From Phycisphaerae bacterium (GTDB lineage Bacteria > Planctomycetota > Phycisphaerae > SM23-33), in assembly GCA_009783465.1 (NCBI GenBank), contig WRDM01000024.1, forward strand, positions 1 to 40,387: a DNA stretch of 40,387 nucleotides, written 5' to 3'. Below the pieces are notes generated by a model, which worked only from the letters and a program-made list of their open reading frames with translations, had not been told where the DNA came from and made no database searches. Numbering within the stretch: the first letter of the stretch is position 1; each line of letters begins with the position of its first letter. Position numbers and translations under genes: made by a program. Of this stretch, positions 29,348 through 38,021 are shown piece after piece.

Positions 29348-29475
29348 GCACGTGGCGTAACCGGCCGCAGGCCCTGCCAGTTTGCGTTGTCGAACGTTGT
29401 CATGGGCCAAATTTTAGCGTTTACCACGTTTTACAACGCAACATGGCAGGGCCTGCGGCCGGTTACGCCACGTGC
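29348..29475. repeat. 128-bp palindrome of the TTTGCGTTGT family
   Basis: 50-nt arms pair at 46 of 50 positions (GCACGTGGCGTAACCGGCCG and onward), loop 28 nt. The inner part of each arm carries the TTTGCGTTGT.GAACGTTGT core seen in the 4089-4184 palindrome and at 39913-39935. Confidence 0.85.
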
Positions 29476-29537
29476 GAAAGGTCAATGAACGACCAGGAAT
29501 ACTCCATGCGTTTGCCCTGAAAAATCACCGCGTGCGC

Positions 29538-29566
29538 TTGATTTTCGTGGGGTTGTAGACGATAAT
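29538..29566 (+). promoter_or_regulatory. predicted promoter of convergent RNA 2
   Basis: TTGATT (29538-29543), 17 bp, GATAAT (29561-29566). Both hexamers and the spacing are identical to 11934-11962; the spacer differs at about half its positions, and the flanks (GAAAAA.C.CCGCG) also match. The 60-bp blocks agree at about 42 positions without gaps. Confidence 0.55.
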
Positions 29567-29572
29567 ACTTAT

Positions 29573-29655
29573 AGAGGGTCGTCAGAAGACCGGCTCAGCG
29601 TTGGAACTAGTTTCCTCGGCGGCCATTCGGCACTGGCGACCCTGCTTATTTTTCA
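29573..29655 (+). ncRNA. candidate small RNA convergent to LPD3-like gene 2
   Basis: Predicted start near 29573. AGGGTCG (29575-29581) pairs with CGACCCT (29637-29643), extended by CAG/CTG after one mismatch, around an inner GGAA/TTCC hairpin. GCTTATTTTTC follows as a good terminator T-run. The final 10 nt overlap the 3' end of the gene at 29646-30110. The layout mirrors RNA 1. Confidence 0.45.
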
Positions 29656-30110
29656 TATAGCCGGTGGTGATAATAAAGTCTCACGTTACTCACCATTCCG
29701 ATCCTTCGATTGTTCTTTTCTTCCACTTTCACGACCAATTCCGCCGTGTACAGTTTTTCGCGTATCCGTACTTTTGTCTCGAATATTTCGACGGCAACAA
29801 GGTCTTGTTCCTTGCGTTTCCCTTCCTTCGGAGGTCTCGGAGGTTCAGAACTGATGCACGTTGCCCGTTCAATCATCTCGGGAAGGACAGACAGGGAATG
29901 AATGACATCGGGATTTCGAGCCACGGATACGGTGTGGTCGATTCCTTTTCCGGTAATTTCAATTGGCTGCCCGGTGTCTTTGTTGATAAACGTTTTTCCC
30001 TGAAACTGACTTCGTGCCCATTTTTTCGCGGGACCATAGAGTTGTTTCAATGGAACGTTTTCATCGAACGGAATCACGTCCACACGTATAGCATCTTCGT
30101 TATTCGTCAT
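29646..30110 (-). CDS. LPD3-like small protein 2 (paralogue of 12059-12484)
   Basis: 154 residues, soluble, unrecognised beyond the family it shares with the protein at 12059-12484. Compared with that one it has an extra N-terminal 15-20 residues and a charged insert (PPRPPKEGKRKEQ) in the middle. Conserved: WAR..FQGKTF, TG..I.I...GIDHTV..AR.PDVIHS...LP, and V..R..LY.AELVVKVE...R.YYHHRL. The TG(Q)PI.IT.KG pattern resembles LPD3 domains of phage and conjugative polyvalent proteins (recalled, not searched). ATG 30110 has GGAGA upstream. It stands alone; the terminator at 30157-30196 separates it from the gene upstream on the same strand. Confidence 0.62.
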   Translation of the reverse strand: MTNNEDAIRVDVIPFDENVPLKQLYGPAKKWARSQFQGKTFINKDTGQPIEITGKGIDHTVSVARNPDVIHSLSVLPEMIERATCISSEPPRPPKEGKRKEQDLVAVEIFETKVRIREKLYTAELVVKVEEKNNRRIGMVSNVRLYYHHRLYEK

Positions 30111-30156
30111 CTTGAATCATTCTCTCCGGGATACCGCGCTGTCTGACAACAACGAA

Positions 30157-30196
30157 AAACGGCGGGACGAATGTTTTTCGATTCATCCCGCCGTTT
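30157..30196 (-). terminator. rho-independent terminator of the TIM-barrel gene
   Basis: AAACGGCGGGACGAAT (30157-30172) pairs with ATTCATCCCGCCGTTT (30181-30196) at 15 of 16 positions around an 8-nt loop. On the minus strand it ends in TTTTT, 27 bp after the stop at 30223. Confidence 0.85.
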
Positions 30197-30222
30197 CCCG
30201 TTTATCCTGTGCCGTTGGTTTT

Positions 30223-31044
30223 TCAGCAGAGCGGCTTGAGCAGGGCGATGGCTTTTTTGATGTCTTCGATCTGTTTGGGGCCGCTGATTTCGCGTTCGAT
30301 GGCGACGACGCCGGTGAAACCGAGGGCTTTGAGCTTGGGCATCAGTTTCGGGAAGTTGACCAGGCCTTCGCCGAGGGGCGTCTCCTGGCCGAGTTCTTTG
30401 CCGTTGGTCGGGTACAGGCCGTCTTTGGCGTGCATCTGGCGGACGAACGTGCCGAAGACTTCCAGAGCGTCGACCGGATTGGCCTTGCCGTAGAGGATCA
30501 AGTTGGCCGGGTCGAGGTTGATGCCCAGGTTGCCCGTGCCGACCTCCTCGATGGTCCGCAGCAGATTGACGGGCGTTTCCTGGCCGGTCTCGAAGAGGAA
30601 GTCCAGGCCCTTGGCTTTGCAGTGCGTGGCGATCTCCCGCAGGGCGACGACCGTCGCGGTGAAGAGCGGGTCGTTGGGGTCTTCGGGCAGGAAGCCCACG
30701 TGCGTCGTAATGGAGCCGATGCCCGCCCGCGCGGCGAAATCGGCGGCCTTCTTCAACTCGGCGACGCGGCCGGCGCGGTACGCGTCGGGCACCAGGCCGA
30801 TCGTCTTAGGCCCACCGTAAAAATTCCACTCGCAGGGCCCGCCGTAGCCCGCCCAGAACGTCGCGATCTTCACGCCCGCCGCAGCCGCCTGCGCCCGCAA
30901 CGCGTCGGCCCGCTCGTCTGTCCACACCTCCGACTGCCACGAGCAAATCTGACACGCCCGCAGCCCCAGATCGGTGACGTTCGCGAGGCTCTCTTCCACC
31001 TTGTCCGACAAATGCACCAACACGCCAATTTCCAACGTGGACAT
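30223..31044 (-). CDS. sugar phosphate isomerase/epimerase-like TIM barrel
   Basis: 273 residues, the full length of an xylose-isomerase-like AP-endonuclease-2 fold TIM barrel. The metal-binding acidic and His positions are visible: SITTHVGFLPED, FLFETGQETP, GINLDPANLILYG, VRQMHAKDGLYP, and VVAIEREI at the end. Family members isomerise or epimerise sugars or inositol derivatives; the substrate cannot be read from sequence. AAGGAG lies 6 nt before the ATG. A clear terminator follows. It stands as its own unit between the LPD3-like gene and ftsY. Confidence 0.8.
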   Translation of the reverse strand: MSTLEIGVLVHLSDKVEESLANVTDLGLRACQICSWQSEVWTDERADALRAQAAAAGVKIATFWAGYGGPCEWNFYGGPKTIGLVPDAYRAGRVAELKKAADFAARAGIGSITTHVGFLPEDPNDPLFTATVVALREIATHCKAKGLDFLFETGQETPVNLLRTIEEVGTGNLGINLDPANLILYGKANPVDALEVFGTFVRQMHAKDGLYPTNGKELGQETPLGEGLVNFPKLMPKLKALGFTGVVAIEREISGPKQIEDIKKAIALLKPLC

Positions 31045-31123
31045 GACAACTCCTTAAATGTACTGGGTTTTCAAACTCCCGATGCTCATAGCCTACCCGC
31101 GTTCGACGGCGGAATCAACCCGG

Positions 31124-32047
31124 TCACTTTTCCGCGAAGAGCGCTTCGACGAATTCTTCGGGGTCGAACGGCTGGACGTCCTCGTACGTCTCACCGACGC
31201 CGATGAATTTTACCGGCAGATTTACATCATTACGGATCGCCACGACGATGCCGCCCTTGGCCGTACCGTCCAGCTTGGCCAGGAAAATGCCCGTGACGTC
31301 GATGGCGGCAGTGAAGGCCTTGGCCTGATTGATGGCGTTCTGCCCGGTGGTGGCGTCGAGAACCAGCAGGACCTCGTGCGGCGCGCCGGGGATTTTCCGC
31401 TGCACCACGTTACGAATCTTGCTCAACTCCCGCATGAGGTGGTCCTGCGTGTGAAGCCGCCCCGCCGTGTCCACCAGGAGAATGTCCGCCCCGCGCGCCA
31501 GGGCGGCCTCGCAGGCATCGAACGCGACGGCCGCGGGATCGGCGCCAGCGCCCTTGACGATGTCCACGCCGATGCGATCGGCCCAGATGGTCAACTGCTC
31601 GACGGCCGCCGCCCGAAACGTGTCCGCCGCCGCCAGCACAACTTTTTTGCCGCTGTTCTTCAACTGGTAGGCCAGCTTGGCGATGGAGGTCGTCTTGCCC
31701 GCGCCGTTAATGCCCGCCACCAGGATCACCGTCGGCCCGCTCGCCGCCAGCCGAAGATCGCGGTCCTGCGGCGGCCAATAACTCTTCAACTCCGCCTTGA
31801 GGAAATCCAGCACGTCGTCGCCCTTGGCGATCCGCTTCTCCTTGTAGGCCTTCTTGAGTTCCTCGGTAATCCGCGACGCCGCGGCCACGCCCATGTCCGC
31901 CTGAATGAGCTTCTCCTCCAACTCCTCCAGCAGCGCGTCATCCAACTGCCTGCCACGAAGAATAGAGCGCAGGCCACCTAAAAACTTGTCCCGCGTCTTG
32001 GCCAGGCCGGCCGCGAGTTTCGAGAACGCTTTTTTGAAAAATGCCAT
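31124..32047 (-). CDS. ftsY: signal recognition particle receptor
   Basis: 307 residues. FtsY is the GTPase receptor that docks SRP-ribosome complexes at the membrane. Seen: a short N domain with [20 protein letters not shown], the G1 loop [15 protein letters not shown] (about 108), [13 protein letters not shown], the G3 loop [25 protein letters not shown], the G4-type TKLD equivalent [11 protein letters not shown], and the C-terminal [22 protein letters not shown]. The acidic A domain of many bacteria is missing, as is common outside Proteobacteria. No clear ribosome site. Flanked by unrelated genes on the same strand. Confidence 0.95.
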   Translation of the reverse strand: MAFFKKAFSKLAAGLAKTRDKFLGGLRSILRGRQLDDALLEELEEKLIQADMGVAAASRITEELKKAYKEKRIAKGDDVLDFLKAELKSYWPPQDRDLRLAASGPTVILVAGINGAGKTTSIAKLAYQLKNSGKKVVLAAADTFRAAAVEQLTIWADRIGVDIVKGAGADPAAVAFDACEAALARGADILLVDTAGRLHTQDHLMRELSKIRNVVQRKIPGAPHEVLLVLDATTGQNAINQAKAFTAAIDVTGIFLAKLDGTAKGGIVVAIRNDVNLPVKFIGVGETYEDVQPFDPEEFVEALFAEK

Positions 32048-32115
32048 AGGTTGTTGTTTTCGTTGTTTGCTGGGATCAGAGGATGATGTGTGCCGTTTTC
32101 GGAGTACCGTTTCCG

Positions 32116-32346
32116 TTACACGCGGGCCGCCGATTTACGTTGGCGCACGGCGGGCCGTGTATTGACTTTTGTCTTCGCCGAGCCCTGCCGTCTTTTTCGT
32201 GGCGGCTCCATTGCCGGATTTTTCATGGGAAAATTTTTCCGCAGGTAATCGAAAAGGGCATCCACGGTCGGAAACTCACGGTTGAGTTCCTCGCGAATGG
32301 CACGGATTTCCTCAATCGGATCCATGTCGGCATACGATTTTTTCAT
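32116..32346 (-). CDS. candidate antitoxin partner of the PIN protein
   Basis: 76 residues. The N-terminal 40 (DPIEEIRAIREELNREFPTV) form a helical, acidic segment; the C-terminal third is very basic (PPRKRRQGS, RQRKSAAR). It starts inside the stop of the PIN gene (4-nt ATGA overlap), so it is translationally coupled. In this PIN subfamily a short protein beginning with a similar DPIEEIRAIR motif commonly follows the toxin; the antitoxin call rests on that pairing and on position. Note the toxin-first order, the reverse of most type II pairs. The basic tail may reflect DNA binding, but no known DNA-binding fold is visible. Confidence 0.62.
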   Translation of the reverse strand: MKKSYADMDPIEEIRAIREELNREFPTVDALFDYLRKNFPMKNPAMEPPRKRRQGSAKTKVNTRPAVRQRKSAARV

Positions 32347-32825
32347 GTTGGCTCCTCAAGCAAAAGCCGTTCGGGCGTGATGACCATCGCCGGCCTCCAG
32401 CCTTGTTTCCGAATGAAATCCTCGACACGGGAACGAAGGTGAAGGTTGTCCAGATGCTTCTGATTCCACGTCAGCAGATAGTCCGCTCTATGGACCGCCG
32501 CGATGGCCAAATGCGCGGCGTCAGCTCCCACCGATTCCGGCACCAGCTCATGCGATAGCAACAACCTCGCCAATAACGCCGCCTCGGGCAAAGCCGGCAG
32601 CTTCACGAGAGATTGCGCCGTTTCCAATCGTCGAGCCGCCGCTCCCGGATCGCCTCGGACAATTTCCGCCATCACGATGGCCGACACGACACAATCCCAC
32701 TCGTGGCGACGCTCCCACCACAGGACCGTCTGCCTCTGACGCATTGTATTCAATTCATTTCTGGCGGGTTTGGCGGTCAGGTAACTGATCACCGACGATT
32801 CGACATACACGCGTTTTTTGGCCAT
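32343..32825 (-). CDS. PIN-domain toxin (VapC-like)
   Basis: 160 residues, a complete PIN domain. PIN toxins are Mg-dependent RNases. Acidic positions: the N-terminal VYVESSVISYL (Glu in place of the usual first Asp, as in a known subfamily), IVMAEIVRGD, GADAAHLAIAAVHRADYLLTWN with the Asp and the W-N ending, and a C-terminal VITPERLL. The ATG at 32825 lies 69 bp after nusB ends on the same strand. It overlaps the following small gene by 4 nt. Together they look like a type II toxin-antitoxin pair. It could be inactive if the first acidic residue matters. Confidence 0.78.
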   Translation of the reverse strand: MAKKRVYVESSVISYLTAKPARNELNTMRQRQTVLWWERRHEWDCVVSAIVMAEIVRGDPGAAARRLETAQSLVKLPALPEAALLARLLLSHELVPESVGADAAHLAIAAVHRADYLLTWNQKHLDNLHLRSRVEDFIRKQGWRPAMVITPERLLLEEPT

Positions 32826-32893
32826 GCAACTCTCATTTCGTACACTTCAGTGTACCCCGCCGTCCGTCCACTGACAAGCCAAACGGCAATCCT

Positions 32894-33325
32894 CTACTCC
32901 CCGCTCGTTGGTTTTCCCGTCGTTTTCGCGATATCCCTCGCCACGGCGTCCAGCACGCCGTTGATGAAGCGTGGGCTTTCGGTGGACGAAAATTCTCTCG
33001 CCAGGCTGAGGGCTTCGGAGATGATGATTTTGTGGGAGAGTTTGAGCGCCAGCAGTTCGTGGACGGCCAGGCGGAGGATGTTGCGGTCGACCAGGGCCTG
33101 TCGGCTGAGTTCCCAGTGGGCGGCGTGGGCGGCCAGGAGTTTGTCGCAGGCGTCGCGGTCGGCCCAGGTGTCGCGCAGCAGCGTGCGGGCGTCCTGAAGC
33201 ACTTCCGTCGGCTCCTGGCTGTCCTCGATGAATTCGTAAATCAGGTCCAAGGCCTTGACGCCTTGAACGTCCAGGCTGCAAAGCCCCTGAAGGGCCAATC
33301 GTCGTGCGCGGTGGCGGTTGTTCAT
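32894..33325 (-). CDS. nusB: transcription antitermination factor NusB
   Basis: 143 residues, normal length. NusB with NusE binds boxA of rRNA operons and supports antitermination and ribosome assembly. Seen: HRARRLALQGLCSLDVQG at the N terminus, VDRNILRLAVHELLALKL (the conserved core), ISEALSLAREFSSTESPRFINGVLDAV at the C-terminal helix bundle. It starts 10 bp after the ribH stop, the ribH-nusB order seen in many bacteria, so the two are one operon. Confidence 0.95.
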   Translation of the reverse strand: MNNRHRARRLALQGLCSLDVQGVKALDLIYEFIEDSQEPTEVLQDARTLLRDTWADRDACDKLLAAHAAHWELSRQALVDRNILRLAVHELLALKLSHKIIISEALSLAREFSSTESPRFINGVLDAVARDIAKTTGKPTSGE

Positions 33326-33335
33326 GAAAATCGCC

Positions 33336-33803
33336 CTACGGCAGTTGCGCCATCAGGTTCGCCATTTCGATGGCCGTGTTGGCGGCGTCGGCGCCTTTGT
33401 TGCCGCCCTTGGTGCCTGCACGCTCGATGGCCTGCTCGACGGTGTCGCACGTGAGCACGCCGAAAATGCACGGCACGCCGCTGGACATCGCCGCCTGCGC
33501 GACGCCCTTGGACACCTCCGAAGCCACGTACTCGTAATGATCCGTCCCGCCGCGAATCACCGCGCCAAGACAAATCACCGCCGCGTACCGCCCGCTCGAC
33601 GCCAGCTTCTGCGCCAGCACGGGAATCTCAAAACTCCCCGGCGACCAGTACACCTCGATGCCGTCCTCGCACGCCCCGTGCCGCCGCAGGCCGTCAAGAC
33701 AGCCTCCCAGCAGCTTGGAGGTAATGAATTCGTTAAACCGCCCCACGACAATCGCAAACCTCGCGTCGGCAGGGGCAATGAGCTTTCCTTGAATTTCCTT
33801 CAT
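33336..33803 (-). CDS. ribH: 6,7-dimethyl-8-ribityllumazine synthase
   Basis: 155 residues. RibH condenses 5-amino-6-ribitylamino-uracil with 3,4-dihydroxy-2-butanone-4-phosphate in riboflavin synthesis, usually as a 60-mer cage. Seen: [17 protein letters not shown] (substrate loop), [34 protein letters not shown] (the loop holding the catalytic His), [21 protein letters not shown] lies 11 nt before the ATG. A good promoter lies about 45 bp upstream. No FMN riboswitch is seen. Confidence 0.95.
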   Translation of the reverse strand: MKEIQGKLIAPADARFAIVVGRFNEFITSKLLGGCLDGLRRHGACEDGIEVYWSPGSFEIPVLAQKLASSGRYAAVICLGAVIRGGTDHYEYVASEVSKGVAQAAMSSGVPCIFGVLTCDTVEQAIERAGTKGGNKGADAANTAIEMANLMAQLP

Positions 33804-33846
33804 GGGCAGTCCTTACATAATGGCCAATCCGTCGTACGGTCCCTCC

Positions 33847-33875
33847 AGTATAAACCCATCCACCGCGGCTGACAA
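33847..33875 (-). promoter_or_regulatory. predicted promoter of ribH-nusB
   Basis: TTGTCA (33870-33875), 17 bp, TATACT (33847-33852) on the minus strand. The start near 33840 gives a leader of about 37 nt. This is the best sigma70-type promoter in the window. Confidence 0.6.
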
Positions 33876-33962
33876 CAGGGCATTGGTTTGCCAGAGGGGG
33901 CGGTTTCGCGCGAAAAAGAGGAATGCACATACGATTGCTCCCCCCGGTTTTTGTTTTCCGCC

Positions 33963-33990
33963 TTGCGTTGGGTGGGGGTGACGTTATATC
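33963..33990 (+). promoter_or_regulatory. possible promoter of the 34-kb ABC operon
   Basis: TTGCGT (33963-33968), 16 bp, TATATC (33985-33990), about 46 bp before the ATG at 34037. Confidence 0.35.
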
Positions 33991-34036
33991 CTACGAGGTG
34001 TTGCATCAACTCTATTAGACGATTGGATCATCTGGC

Positions 34037-37000
34037 ATGAACAAGCATCTTTATGTGGGCCTGTTAGCCGGGCTGTGTCTCTGGGTGGTGGCTGTCGCGG
34101 CACGAGCGGACGACGTGGCGTTCAAGTCCGTGCGGTCGGCCATTCCCGCCACGATGTTCGAGGACCAGTGGAACGTGCGGTACGTCTTCGTCGACAACGA
34201 CGGCGACACGCCCGCCGACATCCGGGTGCGGCTCGACACCAACTACGCCCCCATCCGGCTGGTTTCCACCGACATCTGGATCGAAAAGGCCCACACCGGC
34301 GCGGAGGTGTTCGTCGGCGAGGAGCAGAAGCTGCGCATCGTCGCGGATGGCCGATCCGACTGCAAACTCTCGTACGAAGGCGACGGATGGCAAAAGCGCG
34401 TGCACTCCGACGGCAGCACCGAGCACCCCGTGGGCAGGGGGAAAACGTTGCGGGTTCTCCGCGACGGCGCCATGGAGTTGATCATCGAGGACAAATGGAC
34501 GCTGCGGATCCCCTTCACCGGCGACGTTTCGTTCAACGGCAAGGGGGTGTCGAAGCGTACGCTTGCCGACGGCACCGTCGAGCACTCCGCGGCGGACCAG
34601 GGCTGGAAAATCCGCGTATATCCCAACAACAGCGTCGAATTCGCCGACCGCGGCTCGACGCTGGGCAAAACGCGGTTCCTGCTCGACGGCCAGGTCGCGC
34701 CCCACAGCGTCCGCCGGTTCGCGATGGCCGTCCGCCCGCACGCGCCGGAAGTCGCCGGCACGTCGCTGGATCTGGACAGCGCCGAGGAAATTTACATCCT
34801 GGAGAATTCGTCGGCCAGGGAATTGTCACGGTTTGCCCTTCTCGCGGTGTCGAGGACAGGCACGTTTTTCATGCACTCCAGCACGTCGGACGAGGGGGCC
34901 GACCTGGGGTATCTGGTCGGGTGGGATCGTCAGAATCCTGAGGTGCTTCCCGACGACGACGAAAAGATTCGCAGAAACGGCGTGGTCGGCACGCAATACT
35001 TCGACATGCCCGACCAGGCCTACGCGTACAACGTCGCGCAGATGGTCGTGATCGCGGGCACGGACATGCAGCGGTTCAGGCCTGCCCAGTGGGAGGCGCT
35101 GCTCAACTGGGTTCGCGCGGGCGGACTGCTGGTGCTGGCGGGCAACTCGCAACTGGCGGGCATGCTCGAAGGCGAGCTGGGCGAATTGGCCGGCGTGAGC
35201 GTGGCCGGGCTGCACTGCATCAGCGAACTGCGCGACGTCACGGACGTGCGGCGGAACGAGATGTTCCTTTCGCGGACGACGAATGACGCGTCGCGTCTGG
35301 TGGCCGCCCGGCAGGCGGTAACGCTGCCGATGGAGGATCGCACGATCGCGATGGCCGAAGGACCTCTGCCGATGGTGCAGTTGCTGCCCGACACCGCCCG
35401 CGTGCTCTACACCGCCAACGGCATGCCGCTGATGACGGAACAGGCCGTGGGAAACGGACACATCGTCACACTGGCGGTGCCGACGTTGGCGTTGAAGTTC
35501 GGCCCGTTGCCGCGTCTGTGGACGACCGTGCTGGAGCAGCGCGACACGATCGCGTCGATGCGGAACGACGACTTGTTTTTGCGGAGCAAATCCCGCCGGG
35601 AGAAGTCCAACGCGTTGCAGGCAACGCCGACGCTCACGGGCGGCGCGACGGCGGGCGTGGTGCTCAACCGGATCGCCGGCAGGCCCGGCTACGCGCGGGT
35701 CTGGCCGGTGGGCATTTTGTTGACCCTGACGGCGGGCGCGGTGGTCGTGGGCGGACTGCTGTGGTTCCGGCGGCGGGGCGAGTGGCTGTGGCTGATGCTG
35801 CTGCCGGTGTCGGTGCTGGCGGGCGGGGCAATGTACGTGATCGGCCTGTCGCAGACCGATCCGCCGCGCACGAGTTTTATCGGCTTGATGACCGCCGCGG
35901 GCGATCGCCACGCCGTCGTGCAGGAGGTGGCGTTGTATTACAGCGGGCCTGGCCAGGACGTCGACCGCCTCGGCAGCGACGACGTGCAGAGCATGGTGAT
36001 CCCCGCCGTCGGCTCCGCCGGCAGCGGCTCGCTCGACCTGACGCGCATCCGCACCAACGCGCCCATGTCCATCGTCAACGTCGCGCCCCAGCCCAATCAA
36101 CTCTACGGCTATTACATGCAGTCCGTCATCCGCAGCGAGGGGTTGTCGGGGCACCTGACGTTCGGCCCGGCCGGCGTGGAAGGCCACGTCCGAAACCACC
36201 TCGGCGCGGAGCTGAAAAATCCCGTGCTCTACGTGAATCTCAACACGCCGCACAATCCGCGAACCGACGGCACGCTCATGGGCATCACGGGGGCCGCCAA
36301 TCTCCTCACGAGGCAGGCGTTTCGAATGGCGGACCTGCCCGCCAACGCGGAGATGGCCGTCGCCGCCACCGCGAACACGCGGCTGCCGGACACCGACGCC
36401 TTCTCCAACACGCGCGTGGACATTTCGTCGGACGAGAAAAACCGGGCCGCCCTGCTGCGGCAGGTCGTCGGGCTTGGCGAGATGGTCAACGGCGCCGACC
36501 CGCTCGTCGTCGGCTATGTCGAAACCAGCGCGCTGATCCCGCAAGGCCACAAACCCCAGGGTTGGCGGCTGGTGGCCTGGCCGGTGAAACTCCAGGCCCC
36601 GCCTCCGGGCACGGCGGTTCACATTCCGTCGGCCTTCACGCGGATGATCGTTACGGGCATGAGTTATCGTGGCGGGGAGTTCTGGCAGGGCACGGCGTTC
36701 GGTGGCAGCGGGACGTTCATCGTCCGCCCGCCCCGCGTGATCGGCGACCGGTTGGACAATGCCGCCGCCCACATCCGCCTGGACATCCAGGCGCCGTATC
36801 ACAACGTCACCCTCGCCGGCGTGACGGGATTCGCCACCGACACCCTCGGCCAGGATCACGAACTGGACACATTCAAAAACGCCTCGGGCCAGTACGACGT
36901 CAAAGTCGCCAACGCCGGAGCGTATTACCATCCCGGACTGGGATACGTTTTTCGGCTGATCGTCCGGCCCGCCGTCGCCGACGCAGCCGACCTCACCACC

Positions 37001-37057
37001 CTGTGGCAGACCAAACACCTTGAAGTCTCCCTGGAAGGAACAATGCCCCGTGAGTAA
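34037..37057 (+). CDS. large exported membrane-anchored protein of an ABC operon
   Basis: 1006 residues; I do not know its function. A signal peptide (about 4-23, YVGLLAGLCLWVVAVAARA) leads to a long beta-rich extracytoplasmic region. Within it, residues about 95-215 contain tandem short repeats ending in DG(S/T)(T/V)EH, then W..R.(H/Y/L) strands. A GATase-like Rossmann segment follows, YDMPDQAYAYN-like and VVIAGTDMQRFRPAQW...GGLLVLAGN (about 330-375). Two to three membrane segments lie at about 555-620 (VGILLTLTAGAVVVGGLLWF, LMLLPVSVLAGGAMYVIG). The rest of the C-terminal half is extracytoplasmic. It overlaps the ABC ATPase gene by 8 bp, so it probably works with that transporter. The ribosome site is weak. 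Confidence 0.68.
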   Translation: MNKHLYVGLLAGLCLWVVAVAARADDVAFKSVRSAIPATMFEDQWNVRYVFVDNDGDTPADIRVRLDTNYAPIRLVSTDIWIEKAHTGAEVFVGEEQKLRIVADGRSDCKLSYEGDGWQKRVHSDGSTEHPVGRGKTLRVLRDGAMELIIEDKWTLRIPFTGDVSFNGKGVSKRTLADGTVEHSAADQGWKIRVYPNNSVEFADRGSTLGKTRFLLDGQVAPHSVRRFAMAVRPHAPEVAGTSLDLDSAEEIYILENSSARELSRFALLAVSRTGTFFMHSSTSDEGADLGYLVGWDRQNPEVLPDDDEKIRRNGVVGTQYFDMPDQAYAYNVAQMVVIAGTDMQRFRPAQWEALLNWVRAGGLLVLAGNSQLAGMLEGELGELAGVSVAGLHCISELRDVTDVRRNEMFLSRTTNDASRLVAARQAVTLPMEDRTIAMAEGPLPMVQLLPDTARVLYTANGMPLMTEQAVGNGHIVTLAVPTLALKFGPLPRLWTTVLEQRDTIASMRNDDLFLRSKSRREKSNALQATPTLTGGATAGVVLNRIAGRPGYARVWPVGILLTLTAGAVVVGGLLWFRRRGEWLWLMLLPVSVLAGGAMYVIGLSQTDPPRTSFIGLMTAAGDRHAVVQEVALYYSGPGQDVDRLGSDDVQSMVIPAVGSAGSGSLDLTRIRTNAPMSIVNVAPQPNQLYGYYMQSVIRSEGLSGHLTFGPAGVEGHVRNHLGAELKNPVLYVNLNTPHNPRTDGTLMGITGAANLLTRQAFRMADLPANAEMAVAATANTRLPDTDAFSNTRVDISSDEKNRAALLRQVVGLGEMVNGADPLVVGYVETSALIPQGHKPQGWRLVAWPVKLQAPPPGTAVHIPSAFTRMIVTGMSYRGGEFWQGTAFGGSGTFIVRPPRVIGDRLDNAAAHIRLDIQAPYHNVTLAGVTGFATDTLGQDHELDTFKNASGQYDVKVANAGAYYHPGLGYVFRLIVRPAVADAADLTTLWQTKHLEVSLEGTMPRE

Positions 37058-38021
37058 CGCCAACGACATCATGATTCGCTGTGAAGGGCTGACGAAGATT
37101 TATGACGAACTCCAGGCCCTGGTGGACCTGAACCTGTCGATCCCCAAAGGCCATGTGTTCGGCTACATCGGGCACAACGGCGCGGGCAAGACGACGACGA
37201 TCCGCATCCTCGCCGGGCTGCTCAAACCCTCCTCGGGCGAGGCGTGGATCGCCGACGCCCGCGTGGGGCCCGACCGCGACCGCATCAAACAGCTCGTCGG
37301 GTACATGCCCGACAGCTTCGGCGTGTACGACCAGATGCGCGTCTGGGAATACCTGGATTTCTTCGGCGCCGCCTTCAAAATCCCCAAGTCCAAACGCCGC
37401 GACCGCATGGAGGAGGTGCTCGACATCACCGAGGCCGCCTACATGAGAGACCGCTTCGTCGACACGCTTTCGAAGGGCATGAAGCAGCGCGTGGGCATCG
37501 CGCGGACGCTGATGCACGACCCGGCCGTGCTGCTGCTGGACGAGCCCGCCAACGGGCTGGATCCGCAGGCCCGCGTGGAGATGCGGCGGCTGTTGCGCAA
37601 ACTTGCTGCCGTGGGAAAAACCGTGCTCGTCAGCTCGCACATCCTGCCCGAACTGGCGCAGATGAGCGACTCCATCGGCATCATTCACCAGGGCCATCTC
37701 AAAGCGGCAGGCCTGATCAACGACGTGCTCTCGCAGTTGCAGCGCGATCGGCTGGTGGAAGTCAAACTGCTCTCCAAGGCACCGGCCGCCGCGGAGAAAC
37801 TCCGGGCCAACGAACGCGTGTCGCGGCTGGATGATTCGGAGATGGACGTCGCCAACGCGTTGCGGTTCCGCTTCAGCGGCGACGACGAAGCGATGGCCTC
37901 CCTGCTGGCGGATCTGATGGCCGAGAAGCTGCCGGTGGTGAGCCTGCGCGAAGTCCCGCTGAGCCTCGAAGACGCGTACATGTCCATCTCGGGCATCGGC
38001 GAGGAGGAGGCCCAGGCATGA
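37050..38021 (+). CDS. ABC transporter ATP-binding protein
   Basis: 323 residues. Seen: Walker A GHNGAGKTTTIRIL (about 45-58), YDQMRVWEYLDFFGAAF, signature LSKGMKQRVGIARTL, Walker B VLLLDEPANGLDP, H-loop LVSSHILPEL. Length and C-terminal extension fit the ABC-2 exporter type (gliding/multidrug class). The GTG at 37050 is proposed because AAGGA sits 11 nt upstream; the preceding gene's last codons overlap it. It overlaps the permease gene by 4 nt (ATGA). The substrate is not known. Confidence 0.9.
   Translation: MSNANDIMIRCEGLTKIYDELQALVDLNLSIPKGHVFGYIGHNGAGKTTTIRILAGLLKPSSGEAWIADARVGPDRDRIKQLVGYMPDSFGVYDQMRVWEYLDFFGAAFKIPKSKRRDRMEEVLDITEAAYMRDRFVDTLSKGMKQRVGIARTLMHDPAVLLLDEPANGLDPQARVEMRRLLRKLAAVGKTVLVSSHILPELAQMSDSIGIIHQGHLKAAGLINDVLSQLQRDRLVEVKLLSKAPAAAEKLRANERVSRLDDSEMDVANALRFRFSGDDEAMASLLADLMAEKLPVVSLREVPLSLEDAYMSISGIGEEEAQA

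Larger units (their letters stand above)
29332..29645. other. gene-free stretch with palindrome and RNA candidate
   Basis: 314 bp. It holds the 128-bp palindrome at 29348-29475 and the promoter/RNA unit at 29538-29655. Nothing else is seen. Confidence 0.7.

Noticed and set aside
33804..34036. FMN riboswitch upstream of ribH
   Set aside because: The leader is only about 37 nt from the predicted start, and the conserved FMN-element blocks are absent.
34826..37072. Long open frames opposite or out of phase with the large exported protein
   Set aside because: Same codon-mirroring effect; no domains, and the sense gene has a signal peptide and membrane segments.
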